Origin: Flavobacterium cerinum
GTDB lineage: Bacteria > Bacteroidota > Bacteroidia > Flavobacteriales > Flavobacteriaceae
Direction: 5' to 3'
Length of the DNA: 64,000 bases
NCBI RefSeq assembly: GCF_024496085.1
Contig: NZ_CP101751.1
Location: 1 to 64,000, forward strand
Positions 56,745-64,000 of this stretch are shown here, piece after piece. Position 1 is the first letter of the stretch. Every line of letters starts with the position of its first letter. The notes beneath the pieces were generated by a model. It searched no databases, was not told where the DNA came from, and saw nothing but the letters and a program-made list of their open reading frames with translations. The translations under genes were made by a program, and so were the position numbers.

Positions 56745-56948
56745 TTAAGCCTTTTTTAATAAATTAAAGAATCCTCCCAGCACTTTAGCGAACACAACAT
56801 CTACTCCCCATGTTGCTAACGCGAATAAGATCGAGAAAATCGCAACAATGATTGTTAAACGTTGTACTTCAGACCATTGCGGCCAGGTTACATTTGATTT
56901 CAATTCCTCAAATGCTTCCGATATGTAATTAACAACTTTTGCCATCAT
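56745..56948 (-). CDS. secE: Preprotein translocase subunit SecE
   Basis: The small essential membrane subunit of the SecYEG channel, about 66-67 residues. It has an amphipathic segment (YISEAFEELKSNVTWPQWSE) followed by one membrane helix (about 28-50). The reading frame extends upstream through tRNA-Trp, but those codons are spurious. Two adjacent ATGs (56948 and 56945) are possible starts, and the second (MAKVVNY) gives the classic N-terminus. tRNA-Trp lies 12 bases upstream, as in many bacterial genomes. Confidence 0.95.
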   Translation of the reverse strand: MMAKVVNYISEAFEELKSNVTWPQWSEVQRLTIIVAIFSILFALATWGVDVVFAKVLGGFFNLLKKA

Positions 56949-56960
56949 ATTCTGTTTTTG

Positions 56961-57031
56961 CACGGGTGGAGGGATTCGAACCCCCATCAACGGTTTTGGA
57001 GACCGCTATTCTACCCTTGAACTACACCCGT
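56961..57031 (-). tRNA. tRNA-Trp (anticodon CCA)
   Basis: A 71-nt cloverleaf: the acceptor ACGGGTG pairs with CACCCGT and the T arm has GTTCGAATC. Anticodon CCA is at 56997-56999 (complement). The 3' CCA is not encoded. It sits between tuf and secE. Confidence 0.97.
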
Positions 57032-57036
57032 TTGTT

Positions 57037-57068
57037 AAACCAGTGTCGTCGTTTAACGACACTGGTTT
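57037..57068 (-). other. Perfect hairpin between tuf and tRNA-Trp
   Basis: A 13-bp perfect stem (AAACCAGTGTCGT / ACGACACTGGTTT) with a 6-base loop. On the minus strand only a weak TTTAA follows, so it may terminate tuf partly or mark an RNA-processing site before tRNA-Trp. Confidence 0.75.
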
Positions 57069-57083
57069 TTATTTAAAATGAAA

Positions 57084-58271
57084 TTAGTCTAAAATTTCAG
57101 TTACCTGACCAGCACCTACTGTTCTACCACCTTCACGGATAGCGAAACGTAAACCTACGCTTAATGCGATTGGGCTTAATAATTGTACTTCAATAGTCAA
57201 GTTATCCCCAGGCATAACCATTTCTACACCAGCTGGTAAAGAGATAGTACCTGTTACGTCAGTTGTACGTACGTAGAACTGTGGACGGTAGTTATTGTGG
57301 AATGGAGTGTGACGTCCACCTTCTTCTTTTTTCAAGATATAAACCTCTGCTTTGAATTTAGCGTGTGGCTTAACAGATCCTGGCTTAACGATAACCATAC
57401 CACGACGGATATCAGCTTTGTCAATACCTCTTAATAATAAACCTACGTTATCTCCAGCTTCACCTCTATCAAGGATTTTACGGAACATCTCAACTCCTGT
57501 AATAGTAGAAGTTAATTTGTCAGCTCCCATACCAATGATTTCAACAGCATCACCTGTATTAGCAACTCCAGTTTCGATACGACCTGTAGCAACAGTTCCA
57601 CGACCTGTAATTGTAAATACGTCCTCTACCGGCATCAAGAATGGCTTATCAACATCACGTTGTGGTAATTCAATCCAGTTATCAACTGCTTCCATTAATT
57701 CCATTACAGTAGCAACCCATTTCGGCTCACCATTTAATGCACCAAGAGCAGATCCTTTAACTACAGGACCATTATCACCATCATACTGATAGAAAGATAA
57801 TAAATCTCTGATTTCCATTTCAACAAGCTCTAACAACTCAGCATCGTCAACCATGTCTACTTTGTTCATGAAAACAACCATTCTAGGTACACCTACCTGA
57901 CGTCCTAAAAGGATGTGCTCACGAGTTTGTGGCATTGGACCATCTGTAGCAGCAACTACCAAGATAGCACCATCCATCTGAGCAGCACCAGTAACCATGT
58001 TTTTCACGTAATCCGCGTGACCTGGACAGTCAACGTGTGCATAGTGACGGTTAGCAGTAGCATATTCTACGTGAGATGTATTAATAGTAATACCTCTTTC
58101 TTTCTCTTCAGGAGCGTTGTCAATCTGATCGAAGCTTCTTGCCTCAGACAAACCTGCATCAGCTAATACTTTAGTAATAGCAGCAGTCAAAGTTGTTTTT
58201 CCGTGATCTACGTGTCCAATAGTACCAATATTCAAGTGGGGTTTGGAACGATCAAAAGTTTCCTTTGCCAT
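57084..58271 (-). CDS. tuf: Elongation factor Tu
   Basis: The 395-residue GTPase that delivers aminoacyl-tRNA to the ribosome. The G1 motif GHVDHGKT is at 19-26, followed by the RGITI effector region, DCPGHADY (G3) and NKVD (G4). Domains 2 and 3 are complete, ending [11 protein letters not shown]. It follows three tRNA genes and precedes tRNA-Trp and secE, the classic tufB-type location. No second tuf gene is visible in the window. Confidence 0.99.
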   Translation of the reverse strand: MAKETFDRSKPHLNIGTIGHVDHGKTTLTAAITKVLADAGLSEARSFDQIDNAPEEKERGITINTSHVEYATANRHYAHVDCPGHADYVKNMVTGAAQMDGAILVVAATDGPMPQTREHILLGRQVGVPRMVVFMNKVDMVDDAELLELVEMEIRDLLSFYQYDGDNGPVVKGSALGALNGEPKWVATVMELMEAVDNWIELPQRDVDKPFLMPVEDVFTITGRGTVATGRIETGVANTGDAVEIIGMGADKLTSTITGVEMFRKILDRGEAGDNVGLLLRGIDKADIRRGMVIVKPGSVKPHAKFKAEVYILKKEEGGRHTPFHNNYRPQFYVRTTDVTGTISLPAGVEMVMPGDNLTIEVQLLSPIALSVGLRFAIREGGRTVGAGQVTEILD

Positions 58272-58327
58272 GATTTAATAATTTAATCTTAGTTATATAA
58301 TTAGTGTTCAAATTCTTCTAAACCTTG

Positions 58328-58399
58328 AGCCAATGACGGGATTTGAACCCGTGACCTCTTCCTTACCAAGGAAGCACTCTACCCCTGAGCTACACCGGC
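58328..58399 (-). tRNA. tRNA-Thr (anticodon GGT)
   Basis: A 72-nt cloverleaf: acceptor GCCGGTG pairs with CATTGGC and the T arm has GTTCAAATC. Anticodon GGT is at 58365-58367 (complement). CCA is not encoded. It is the third tRNA of the cluster, 56 bases before tuf. Confidence 0.97.
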
Positions 58400-58430
58400 A
58401 GGATTATTCCGAAATCCGGAACTTTTTTTG

Positions 58431-58512
<82 letters not shown>

Positions 58513-58545
58513 TACATTTTTATTATCAGTTACTTATAAACTTAG

Positions 58546-58619
58546 AGCCGATGGAGGGACTCGAACCCACGACCTGCTGATTACAAATCAGCTGCTCTAG
58601 CCAGCTGAGCTACACCGGC
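58546..58619 (-). tRNA. tRNA-Thr (anticodon TGT)
   Basis: A 74-nt cloverleaf: acceptor GCCGGTG pairs with CATCGGC (one G-T pair) and the T arm has GTTCGAGTC. Anticodon TGT is at 58583-58585 (complement). CCA is not encoded. It is the first gene after the tRNA-tuf promoter. Confidence 0.97.
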
Positions 58620-58633
58620 AACTTCAATAAAAA

Positions 58634-58655
58634 AGTCCGCTATTTCTAACGGACT
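58634..58655 (-). terminator. Terminator of hpf, overlapping the start of the tRNA-tuf transcript
   Basis: AGTCCG and CGGACT form a 6-bp stem with a 10-base loop; on the minus strand a T6 run follows. It lies about 117 bases past the hpf stop but directly after the tRNA-tuf -7 element. Confidence 0.7.
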
Positions 58656-58656
58656 G

Positions 58657-58685
58657 CAAATGTATAGAATTTATTTTTTAATCAA
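58657..58685 (-). promoter_or_regulatory. Promoter of the tRNA-tuf operon
   Basis: On the minus strand, TTG at 58685-58683, 18 bases of spacer, then TACATTTG at 58664-58657. It fits the Bacteroidota promoter layout. The first tRNA begins about 38 bases further on. Confidence 0.75.
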
Positions 58686-58771
58686 AACATTTTTCATTTT
58701 TTTTTTAATCTTCCTTAAATTTATTTCAAAAACAAACTCAGAAAGCTATCCAAAAAAAAGAATCCATCTAC

Positions 58772-59074
58772 TTAAATATGAGCTCTTACCCTGTCTTTTC
58801 TCTTCAATAATAAACGCTCTAAAGAATCAGCAGATAAATCAACCGCTTCTTCAAAAGTTTTGCTTTGTTTTTTCACAATGAACTCATCTCCGGGAACACT
58901 GATCCTCACCTCTACTATTTTATTTTCTTTATCACTTGTATTTTCAACTTTCAAAAACACATCAGAAGAAACAACTCTGTCGTAATACTTTTCTAATTTC
59001 CCTAATCTGTCATGAACAAAAACAATTAGCTTTTTATCAACATTAAAATTGACAGCCTGAACATTTACTTTCAT
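58772..59074 (-). CDS. hpf: Ribosome hibernation-promoting factor (short HPF/RaiA type)
   Basis: A 100-residue protein of the HPF/RaiA family that binds the decoding centre of idle ribosomes. It begins MKVNVQAVNFNVDKKLIVFV. It has the family's alternating strand/helix pattern and a basic C-terminal helix (SADSLERLLLKRKDRVRAH). It lacks the C-terminal domain of long HPF, so it is the short form. It begins 19 bases after xerC and is the last gene of the rpsU-xerC-hpf group. Both rpsU and hpf concern ribosome function. Confidence 0.93.
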   Translation of the reverse strand: MKVNVQAVNFNVDKKLIVFVHDRLGKLEKYYDRVVSSDVFLKVENTSDKENKIVEVRISVPGDEFIVKKQSKTFEEAVDLSADSLERLLLKRKDRVRAHI

Positions 59075-59093
59075 AATAAAAACTTTTAATGGG

Positions 59094-60002
59094 TTAATTT
59101 TCGAAATTGTTCCGGTTACGAGGATGCGCCTCCTGATAGATTTTTTTTAACTCAGCGAGACTGCTGTGCGTATAAATCTGCGTAGATGACAAACTAGCGT
59201 GACCTAACAATTCCTTAACTGAATTTATATCGGCACCATTGTTCAACAAATGTGTTGCAAAGGTATGCCTAAGAACGTGAGGACTCTTTTTTACCTTCTC
59301 AGAGACACTACTAAAGTAATCATTTATTAATCGATAAACAAACGATTCACTCACTTTATACCCTTTTTGGCTCAATATTAACAAATCATTATCTGCAATT
59401 GAAATTAACTTTTCTCTTTCTTTAAGATAACGATTTATTAATCGATCCGTACACTCCAAAACCGGCAACAAACGCTCTTTATTCCGTTTCCCTAACACCT
59501 TTAACGTTTTCGAATACGTATTATAATCCACCCATTTCAACCCTATTAATTCCGAACGCCTTAATCCCAGCGCATAAAAAAGCTCCACAATCAAACGATC
59601 CCGAATCGCTTCAAAACCATCATCCTCTCCTATTTCTTCAAAAACCAGATTCAGCTCTTTTTCTGAAAACGGAATCTGCACTTTCCGCGCCACCTTCAAC
59701 GCTTTATGCTTTTGAAGCGGATTCACATCAATTTGCCTTGTTTTCAACAAAAAACGATAAAATGATTTTAAGGAAGATATTTTACGATTGACCGACAGCG
59801 TCGAAAGTCCCGACTCAACCAACTCTACAATCCAGGATCGGACATGGCTATAATTGACTTTTTCCAGCTCAACATCAAAACGTTGCGCCTGCAAAAAAGC
59901 CTCAAAAAACCGCACATCATTCACATAAGCCGTGAGCGTATGCACAGAAAACTTCTTTTCTTTCTGCAAATATTCCTGATATGCTTCTAATAATGTATGC
60001 AT
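59094..60002 (-). CDS. xerC: Tyrosine recombinase XerC
   Basis: A 302-residue site-specific recombinase, probably one of the pair that resolves chromosome dimers at dif. The N-terminal SAM-like core-binding domain spans about 1-90. The catalytic residues are all present: R148 (GLRRSEL), K172 (GKRNKER), H242 and R245 ([13 protein letters not shown]), H268 (LGHASLS) and Y277 (TQIYTHSS). The ATG follows immediately after the U-tract of the rpsU terminator, so expression depends on read-through or an unseen promoter. No integrated element or attachment site is seen nearby, which supports a housekeeping role over a phage integrase. Confidence 0.93.
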   Translation of the reverse strand: MHTLLEAYQEYLQKEKKFSVHTLTAYVNDVRFFEAFLQAQRFDVELEKVNYSHVRSWIVELVESGLSTLSVNRKISSLKSFYRFLLKTRQIDVNPLQKHKALKVARKVQIPFSEKELNLVFEEIGEDDGFEAIRDRLIVELFYALGLRRSELIGLKWVDYNTYSKTLKVLGKRNKERLLPVLECTDRLINRYLKEREKLISIADNDLLILSQKGYKVSESFVYRLINDYFSSVSEKVKKSPHVLRHTFATHLLNNGADINSVKELLGHASLSSTQIYTHSSLAELKKIYQEAHPRNRNNFEN

Positions 60003-60009
60003 AAAAAAA

Positions 60010-60046
60010 CCGTTAGCAGCAAAGTTAAAAACTTTACCGCTAACGG
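60010..60046 (-). terminator. Terminator of rpsU, abutting the xerC start codon
   Basis: An outer stem CCGTTAGC / GCTAACGG and an inner stem AAAGTT / AACTTT form a compact hairpin. On the minus strand seven T follow (60009-60003), and the xerC ATG starts at the very next base. Confidence 0.88.
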
Positions 60047-60069
60047 CTATAATAAAATCCTAATAACTA

Positions 60070-60264
60070 CTAATTCTCTAAAGAATCTCTTAGTGTCTGG
60101 ATATAAGCTGCCTTTTGGATTTGCGCTCTTCTTGTTACTGACGGTTTCGTGAATGCCTGACGACTTCTTAATTGTCTAACAACTCCCGTTTTGTCGAATT
60201 TTCTTTTGTAACGTTTTAACGCTCTATCAATATTCTCTCCGTCTTTAATTGGTATAATCAACAT
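60070..60264 (-). CDS. rpsU: 30S ribosomal protein S21
   Basis: A 64-residue basic small-subunit protein that begins MLIIPIKDGENIDRALKRYK and continues with the typical RKFDKTGVVRQLRSRQAF block. In Flavobacterium johnsoniae, bS21 helps to hide the anti-Shine-Dalgarno end of 16S rRNA, and its mRNA is under autogenous control; those are literature facts, not seen here. Here rpsU has a consensus Shine-Dalgarno sequence 7 bases before the ATG, a complete promoter with a short leader, and a strong terminator before xerC. These fit a self-regulated single-gene transcript with some read-through. Confidence 0.97.
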   Translation of the reverse strand: MLIIPIKDGENIDRALKRYKRKFDKTGVVRQLRSRQAFTKPSVTRRAQIQKAAYIQTLRDSLEN

Positions 60265-60271
60265 AATATAA

Positions 60272-60279
60272 CACCTCCT
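60272..60279 (-). promoter_or_regulatory. Consensus Shine-Dalgarno sequence of rpsU
   Basis: The minus strand reads AGGAGGTG, an 8-base match to the anti-Shine-Dalgarno end of bacterial 16S rRNA, with 7 bases (TTATATT) before the ATG. I saw no comparably strong one in front of the other genes whose starts I inspected. Confidence 0.9.
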
Positions 60280-60293
60280 CTCGTTAATGGGTG

Positions 60294-60322
60294 CAAAAGT
60301 ATAACTTTATTTTGATTTCCAA
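60294..60322 (-). promoter_or_regulatory. Promoter of rpsU
   Basis: On the minus strand, TTG at 60322-60320, 18 bases of spacer, then TACTTTTG at 60301-60294. The leader would be about 25 bases and holds the Shine-Dalgarno sequence. Confidence 0.8.
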
Positions 60323-60387
60323 AACAGAAAACAACATTTATTAAACTTCCTTAGTCAAAAATACTCCTACAAGCCTTATTAAAACAC

Positions 60388-60412
60388 CTGACAGGTTTTA
60401 AAAACCTGTCAG
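60388..60412. repeat. Dispersed palindrome, copy 3 (CTGACAGGTTTT type)
   Basis: Perfect 12-base arms (CTGACAGGTTTT / AAAACCTGTCAG) around a single A. The core is identical to the copy at 10244-10280. It lies between the rpsU promoter and the acyl-CoA dehydrogenase terminator. Confidence 0.85.
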
Positions 60413-60431
60413 ATGAAAATCAGGTGTAATA

Positions 60432-60458
60432 AAAAACCCGGTTGCAGACCGGGTTTTT
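60432..60458 (-). terminator. Terminator of the acyl-CoA dehydrogenase gene
   Basis: Perfect 11-bp stem (AAAAACCCGGT / ACCGGGTTTTT) with a 5-base loop, 19 bases past the stop; the T run on the minus strand is complete. Confidence 0.92.
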
Positions 60459-60477
60459 ATGTAATATGATCAATTCA

Positions 60478-61620
60478 TTATCCTTTTAGGATGTTTCTTG
60501 AAATTACCAGTTTCTGGATTTCAGTTGTTCCTTCTCCGATCGTACATAGTTTCGAGTCTCTGTAGAATTTCTCAACCGGGAAATCTTTCGTATAACCGTA
60601 ACCACCGTGAATCTGAATAGCTTCATTAGCTACTTTTACACAAACTTCAGAAGAGTACATTTTTGCCATCGCTCCTAAAGTTGTAACCGGTTTATGGTTA
60701 TTCTTAAGGAAAGCTGCTTTGTGTAATAATAATTCTGACGCTTCGATTTCAGTTGCCATATCAGCTAATTTAAACGAAATCCCCTGGAATTCGCTAATTG
60801 CTTTTCCAAACTGATGTCTCTCTTTTGAGTATTTTAATGCTGCTTCGTAAGCACCTTTAGCAATACCTAACGATAAAGCTCCGATAGAAATACGTCCTCC
60901 GTCTAAAATTTTCATAGCCTGGATAAATCCTTCCCCTACTTCTCCTAAACGATTTGCATCCGGAATACGACAGTTATCGAAAATCAATTCTGCTGTTTCA
61001 CTGGCACGCATTCCCAGTTTATTTTCTTTTTTACCGCTTGTAAAGCCCGGTGTTCCGTGTTCTACAACAAAAGCGGTCATTCCTCTGGAATCTCCTTTCT
61101 CTCCGGTACGCACAATTACTACGGCAACATTACCTGATTTAGCGTGTGTGATAAAGTTTTTAGCACCGTTAATCACCCAATCATCTCCATCTTTAACAGC
61201 TGTAGTGTTCATTCCACCTGCATCTGATCCTGTATTGTGTTCTGTTAATCCCCAAGCTCCGATCCATTCGGCTGTAGCCAATTTAGGAATCCATCTCTTT
61301 TTCTGCTCTTCATTACCAAAAGTCAGGATATGATTCGTACAAAGCGAGTTATGCGCTGCAACTGACAAACCTATAGAAGGATCTACTTTTGATATTTCTT
61401 CTACAATAGTGATATACTCATGGTACCCTAAACCGGAACCTCCCAGTTCTTCAGGTACTAAAACCCCCATGAATCCCATCTCACCTAATTTCTTGAATAA
61501 ATCTACAGGAAAAGTCTGTGCTTCGTCCCATTCCATAATATTAGGACGAATGTGTTGTTCAGCAAAATCTCTGATCGATTGTGCGATCATTGCTTGCGTT
61601 TCATTGTATTCAAAATTCAT
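60478..61620 (-). CDS. Acyl-CoA dehydrogenase
   Basis: A 380-residue FAD enzyme of beta-oxidation or branched-chain amino-acid breakdown. The start MNFEYNETQAMIAQSIRDFA is chosen because the in-frame ATG at 61659 would overlap the upstream gene. Conserved family segments are present: AWGLTEHNTGSDAGGM (substrate/FAD region), QFGKAISEFQGISFKLADMA, and the C-terminal QIHGGYGYTKDFPVEKFYRD block followed by IGEGTTEIQ, which holds the catalytic Glu region. The chain-length preference is not readable. It follows the helix-hairpin-helix gene after 16 bases and may end that operon. Confidence 0.95.
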   Translation of the reverse strand: MNFEYNETQAMIAQSIRDFAEQHIRPNIMEWDEAQTFPVDLFKKLGEMGFMGVLVPEELGGSGLGYHEYITIVEEISKVDPSIGLSVAAHNSLCTNHILTFGNEEQKKRWIPKLATAEWIGAWGLTEHNTGSDAGGMNTTAVKDGDDWVINGAKNFITHAKSGNVAVVIVRTGEKGDSRGMTAFVVEHGTPGFTSGKKENKLGMRASETAELIFDNCRIPDANRLGEVGEGFIQAMKILDGGRISIGALSLGIAKGAYEAALKYSKERHQFGKAISEFQGISFKLADMATEIEASELLLHKAAFLKNNHKPVTTLGAMAKMYSSEVCVKVANEAIQIHGGYGYTKDFPVEKFYRDSKLCTIGEGTTEIQKLVISRNILKG

Positions 61621-61636
61621 TTTGTTGTTTGTTTGT

Positions 61637-62515
61637 TTAAAAATCCAAATATAAGGCAATTATATCAACTTTTTCAACTGGGAATTCTTTAATTTTTGTT
61701 AAGTCTTCTTTGGATTTAATCGTACCAATCATACTTCTATAGGTAATAATCTCTTTTGCCAGTGCATATCGAAAATAGGGAAACCGGGTCAATTCTTTTA
61801 AAGAAGCGTTATTGATATCGATTTTTGAAATAACCGGCGGATGAATTACCGGAAAATATTCTATCAGTTTTTCTACCACTTCATCAGAAAGTCCCCAGAT
61901 ATAACGAAATTGTTCCGTACTTACAAAAGCGCCGAATTTCTCTTTCTCTTTTAAAATCCGCTCCGACAAGGTTTCTCCAATTCCATACACTGTCATTAAT
62001 TCTTCTTTTGTAGCACTATTGATGTCAACTTTAAAAAGTTTTTTTTCCTTTTTTTCAAATTGCTCTTTTGTCTGTTTCCCCTTAGCTTCTTTTCGGGTTA
62101 CCCATTCCGGAAATTTAAAAAAAGGAGCAATTTCAGCCAATCGCTCTTCTTCCATTCCGGTAACTTTTTGAAAATCCGACACCGAATTAACATAATTACC
62201 CTGAGTCCGGAATGCATGCAACCGGTCGATTTCGGCAACGGTCATTCCCAAAATATGTCCTTTATAATCCGAAATAAAATTCGGGTTAAACGGTAGCCAC
62301 TTTTTTTTGCCCGACTGTTTTAGTTCTTTCAGACTATCGATTGTTATTTGTTGTGTCAGCCATTTTTCAGCTTCGGGATCGGAAGTAACCGGTAAAGAAA
62401 TGCGTCCTGTGAAGTAAATCAGAAACTGCATTAACAAGATTAGCAACAATAATACAAAAATTCCGTTTCGCTGTGTTCGCGTAAACTGTAGTCCGTATTT
62501 ATTGTGCTTTATCAT
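61637..62515 (-). CDS. Membrane-anchored helix-hairpin-helix protein (ComEA-like)
   Basis: A 292-residue protein with a short cytoplasmic start, one membrane segment (about 17-36) and an exported helix-hairpin-helix region. HhH motifs are visible at DINSATKEELMTVYGIGETLSERIL (about 163-187), DEVVEKLIEYFPV and DINNASLKELTRFPYFRYAL (about 230-250). An earlier MTVAEIDRLHAFR segment (about residue 90) is a further repeat. Such domains bind DNA non-specifically; ComEA-type proteins take part in DNA uptake, but competence is only an inference here. It follows the PspC-like gene after 6 bases. Confidence 0.85.
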   Translation of the reverse strand: MIKHNKYGLQFTRTQRNGIFVLLLLILLMQFLIYFTGRISLPVTSDPEAEKWLTQQITIDSLKELKQSGKKKWLPFNPNFISDYKGHILGMTVAEIDRLHAFRTQGNYVNSVSDFQKVTGMEEERLAEIAPFFKFPEWVTRKEAKGKQTKEQFEKKEKKLFKVDINSATKEELMTVYGIGETLSERILKEKEKFGAFVSTEQFRYIWGLSDEVVEKLIEYFPVIHPPVISKIDINNASLKELTRFPYFRYALAKEIITYRSMIGTIKSKEDLTKIKEFPVEKVDIIALYLDF

Positions 62516-62521
62516 ATTTTA

Positions 62522-62749
62522 TCAGAGATCAAAAACGGAACTCCGTTTTGTATAAATCTTATCTTTTAATTTTAGCCAGAAAGCCAGTGTAAGATATACT
62601 CCGAACCATAGTCCTACAGTAAAAAAAGACAGATAGATAAAGAACAAACGCACACTGGTAGCGCGCATTCCAAGCCTGTCAGCCAGTCGCGACGACACTT
62701 CAAATCCATGCTTCTCAAAAAAATGACGTATGTTGGTTATCAGTTTCAT
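62522..62749 (-). CDS. PspC-like small membrane protein
   Basis: A 75-residue protein with the PspC-domain pattern. A basic N-terminus (FFEKHGFEVSSRLADRLGMR) is followed by a hydrophobic segment of about 30 residues (LFFIYLSFFTVGLWFGVYLTL) and a basic tail. PspC proteins sense or respond to membrane stress in other bacteria. No other phage-shock gene is visible. It lies 40 bases after the DUF2851 gene and 6 bases before the HhH gene, so it is probably cotranscribed with both. Confidence 0.82.
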   Translation of the reverse strand: MKLITNIRHFFEKHGFEVSSRLADRLGMRATSVRLFFIYLSFFTVGLWFGVYLTLAFWLKLKDKIYTKRSSVFDL

Positions 62750-62789
62750 GGTGTCTTTATTTTCTTCAAAAATACTGTTTTCCGGCCGA

Positions 62790-64000
62790 TTATCCCAATA
62801 GCTTCAATCCGATATCACAATGCAAACATTTTTTAGAATCACAGTACTCTTTTTTCAGTTGTAATAATGCCTGGCTATCAAAAGCATTTTCAACCGTCAC
62901 TCCCAGTTTTTTAAAACAATCGGTTATACTATTTTTTTCCGATACAATTTCTTTTACCATATCAGATAACTCTTCCACAACATCATTTCCGAAATAGCGG
63001 GCATATAAAAACCGTAACGGCAAAATAACATTAACAAATAACAATCCTTTAAAAGAAGCACTCATCTTTTTAACTCGCTTTGTTTTCACACTGACTTTAT
63101 CAAATAAGTAATGCGTTTGCCAATATTCGGGCATTTCAACATCAAAGACTTCATATAAAGAAGGAAGTGTATTCCGTTTCATAACAAGATCAAACAAATC
63201 AGCTCGTTTATGATACAGTTGTGCCAATTGCGCCAATCGGATTGTAGGAAAATTATCCGGTCTTAGTTTATAAAACTGCAACGGAATTCCAATTACTGGT
63301 GTCAGGCTGTATTTTTCTTTTAAATCGAACCATTTCTTTTTAAGATTTCGAAAATAGCGATCCTGTTTATGCTCTTCCAGCAAACCTCCCATACCAAAAA
63401 ACAGTGCTACGAGGTTACCTTCTTCAAAGCGTTCTTTTCTAACGGCATTAAACGGGATATTACGGGCGATCTGATAAAAGGCTTCTCCATTTGTATTCAA
63501 CCCAAATCCTTTAGCCAGACAACAGAATAATGTAGCTTCCCAATCGTTTTTATTTTCTTTCAGAAGGTTCTGAATGGGTTTTACTTTTCGTTCGAGACGT
63601 TCAAAAAAGAGGCGTTCTTTCCATTTGATCCAAAAAACCGGGTCAACGCTCAGGAGTTGTTTTTCACAAGGTATCCAGTTTTTTTCTGCTATCAGTTGCT
63701 GATAGCCCAGTACAATAGATTCCGGGACATATTCTTTTAATACCAATACGGGTATTTTTGAATTATCCGGACGGAATACAGCGATATCGTGTTCCCAAAC
63801 CACATGCAGAATAACATTGTCGTATTTTTTATTGATTTCGTGTCGGTGATGGTACCAATCCGATGATTTCAGATGAATTTCCACATTTCCGGCCCATTTC
63901 TGATTTCCGATAATTAACCGGGCATTAAAGAAATCCGGTCCGTCTTCTTTGTGATAATATCCGGGATTAAGAACCTGTAGTGATTCTCCCTGAACCGTTT
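62790..64000 (-). CDS. DUF2851 family protein, 5' end beyond the window
   Basis: The frame stays open to the window edge, so the gene starts beyond 64000; the first ATG/GTG inside the window (GTG at 63884) is an internal codon. The visible N-terminal residues include NPGYYHKEDGPDFFNARLI and GNVEIHLKSSDWYHHRH, typical of DUF2851 proteins. The GPDF and VEIH spacing is reminiscent of a PD-(D/E)XK nuclease core; that is inference. The C-terminus has a cysteine cluster (CDSKKCLHC) that could bind metal. About 403 codons are visible, and family members are only slightly longer. The PspC-like gene follows after 40 bases. Confidence 0.88.
   Translation of the reverse strand, partial: TVQGESLQVLNPGYYHKEDGPDFFNARLIIGNQKWAGNVEIHLKSSDWYHHRHEINKKYDNVILHVVWEHDIAVFRPDNSKIPVLVLKEYVPESIVLGYQQLIAEKNWIPCEKQLLSVDPVFWIKWKERLFFERLERKVKPIQNLLKENKNDWEATLFCCLAKGFGLNTNGEAFYQIARNIPFNAVRKERFEEGNLVALFFGMGGLLEEHKQDRYFRNLKKKWFDLKEKYSLTPVIGIPLQFYKLRPDNFPTIRLAQLAQLYHKRADLFDLVMKRNTLPSLYEVFDVEMPEYWQTHYLFDKVSVKTKRVKKMSASFKGLLFVNVILPLRFLYARYFGNDVVEELSDMVKEIVSEKNSITDCFKKLGVTVENAFDSQALLQLKKEYCDSKKCLHCDIGLKLLG

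Noticed and set aside
56949..56990. N-terminal extension of secE through tRNA-Trp
   Set aside because: The extra codons overlap the 3' part of tRNA-Trp and the downstream ATG-ATG gives the conserved SecE start.
58400..58430. A possible tRNA-Gly between tRNA-Thr(GGT) and tRNA-Tyr, as in some tufB clusters
   Set aside because: Only 31 bases lie between the two tRNAs; no further cloverleaf fits.

Overview
The window reads as a chromosomal segment of a Flavobacterium-like member of the Bacteroidota. The evidence is internal: AT-rich spacers, TAnnTTTG-type -7 promoter elements (most often TACTTTTG), a general lack of Shine-Dalgarno sequences, several proteins with type IX secretion (T9SS) C-terminal signals, a long-form GAPDH and very large T9SS-type surface proteins. 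Base 1 is the first base of dnaA, so the molecule was probably rotated to dnaA. No origin, CRISPR array, prophage or rRNA operon is visible.

Layout. (1) 1-20.4 kb is housekeeping: dnaA, a low-molecular-weight tyrosine phosphatase and an RsmI-like methyltransferase; a cell-wall lytic protein; a dapF-GNAT-mltG operon; a DegP/DegQ-like protease; GAPDH and a 2-hydroxyacid dehydrogenase; aconitase; a periplasmic chaperone operon (two PpiC/SurA-type isomerases flanking a lipoprotein, then a MoxR ATPase); and prfC. (2) 20.5-45.0 kb is an accessory surface block. It has two tiny anchored proteins and seven secreted proteins, all of the latter on the minus strand. Four carry type A and one type B T9SS signals; two carry a signal peptide but no sorting domain. 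An IS1182-type insertion sequence splits the block just downstream of a surface gene. (3) 45.2-58.7 kb is the classic translation/transcription supercluster, read on the minus strand: tRNA-Thr, tRNA-Tyr, tRNA-Thr, tuf, tRNA-Trp, secE, nusG, rplK, rplA, rplJ, rplL, rpoB, rpoC and a DUF3467 gene. (4) 58.7-64 kb holds rpsU-xerC-hpf, then an acyl-CoA dehydrogenase, a helix-hairpin-helix protein, a PspC-like protein and a DUF2851 gene that runs off the window end.

The most interesting points are regulatory or architectural. rpsU has a consensus Shine-Dalgarno sequence, unlike its neighbours, and an intrinsic terminator whose U-tract touches the xerC start codon. Strong hairpins, one with a UUCG tetraloop, lie in the rplL-rpoB and rpoB-rpoC spacers. 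The hpf terminator overlaps the start of the tRNA-tuf transcript. The surface block contains a paralogous gene pair, a 216-bp in-gene tandem repeat and a three-gene operon in which only the last product has a T9SS signal.

All calls come from reading the sequence and recalling protein families; no database search was run. Promoter and terminator calls are motif-based.
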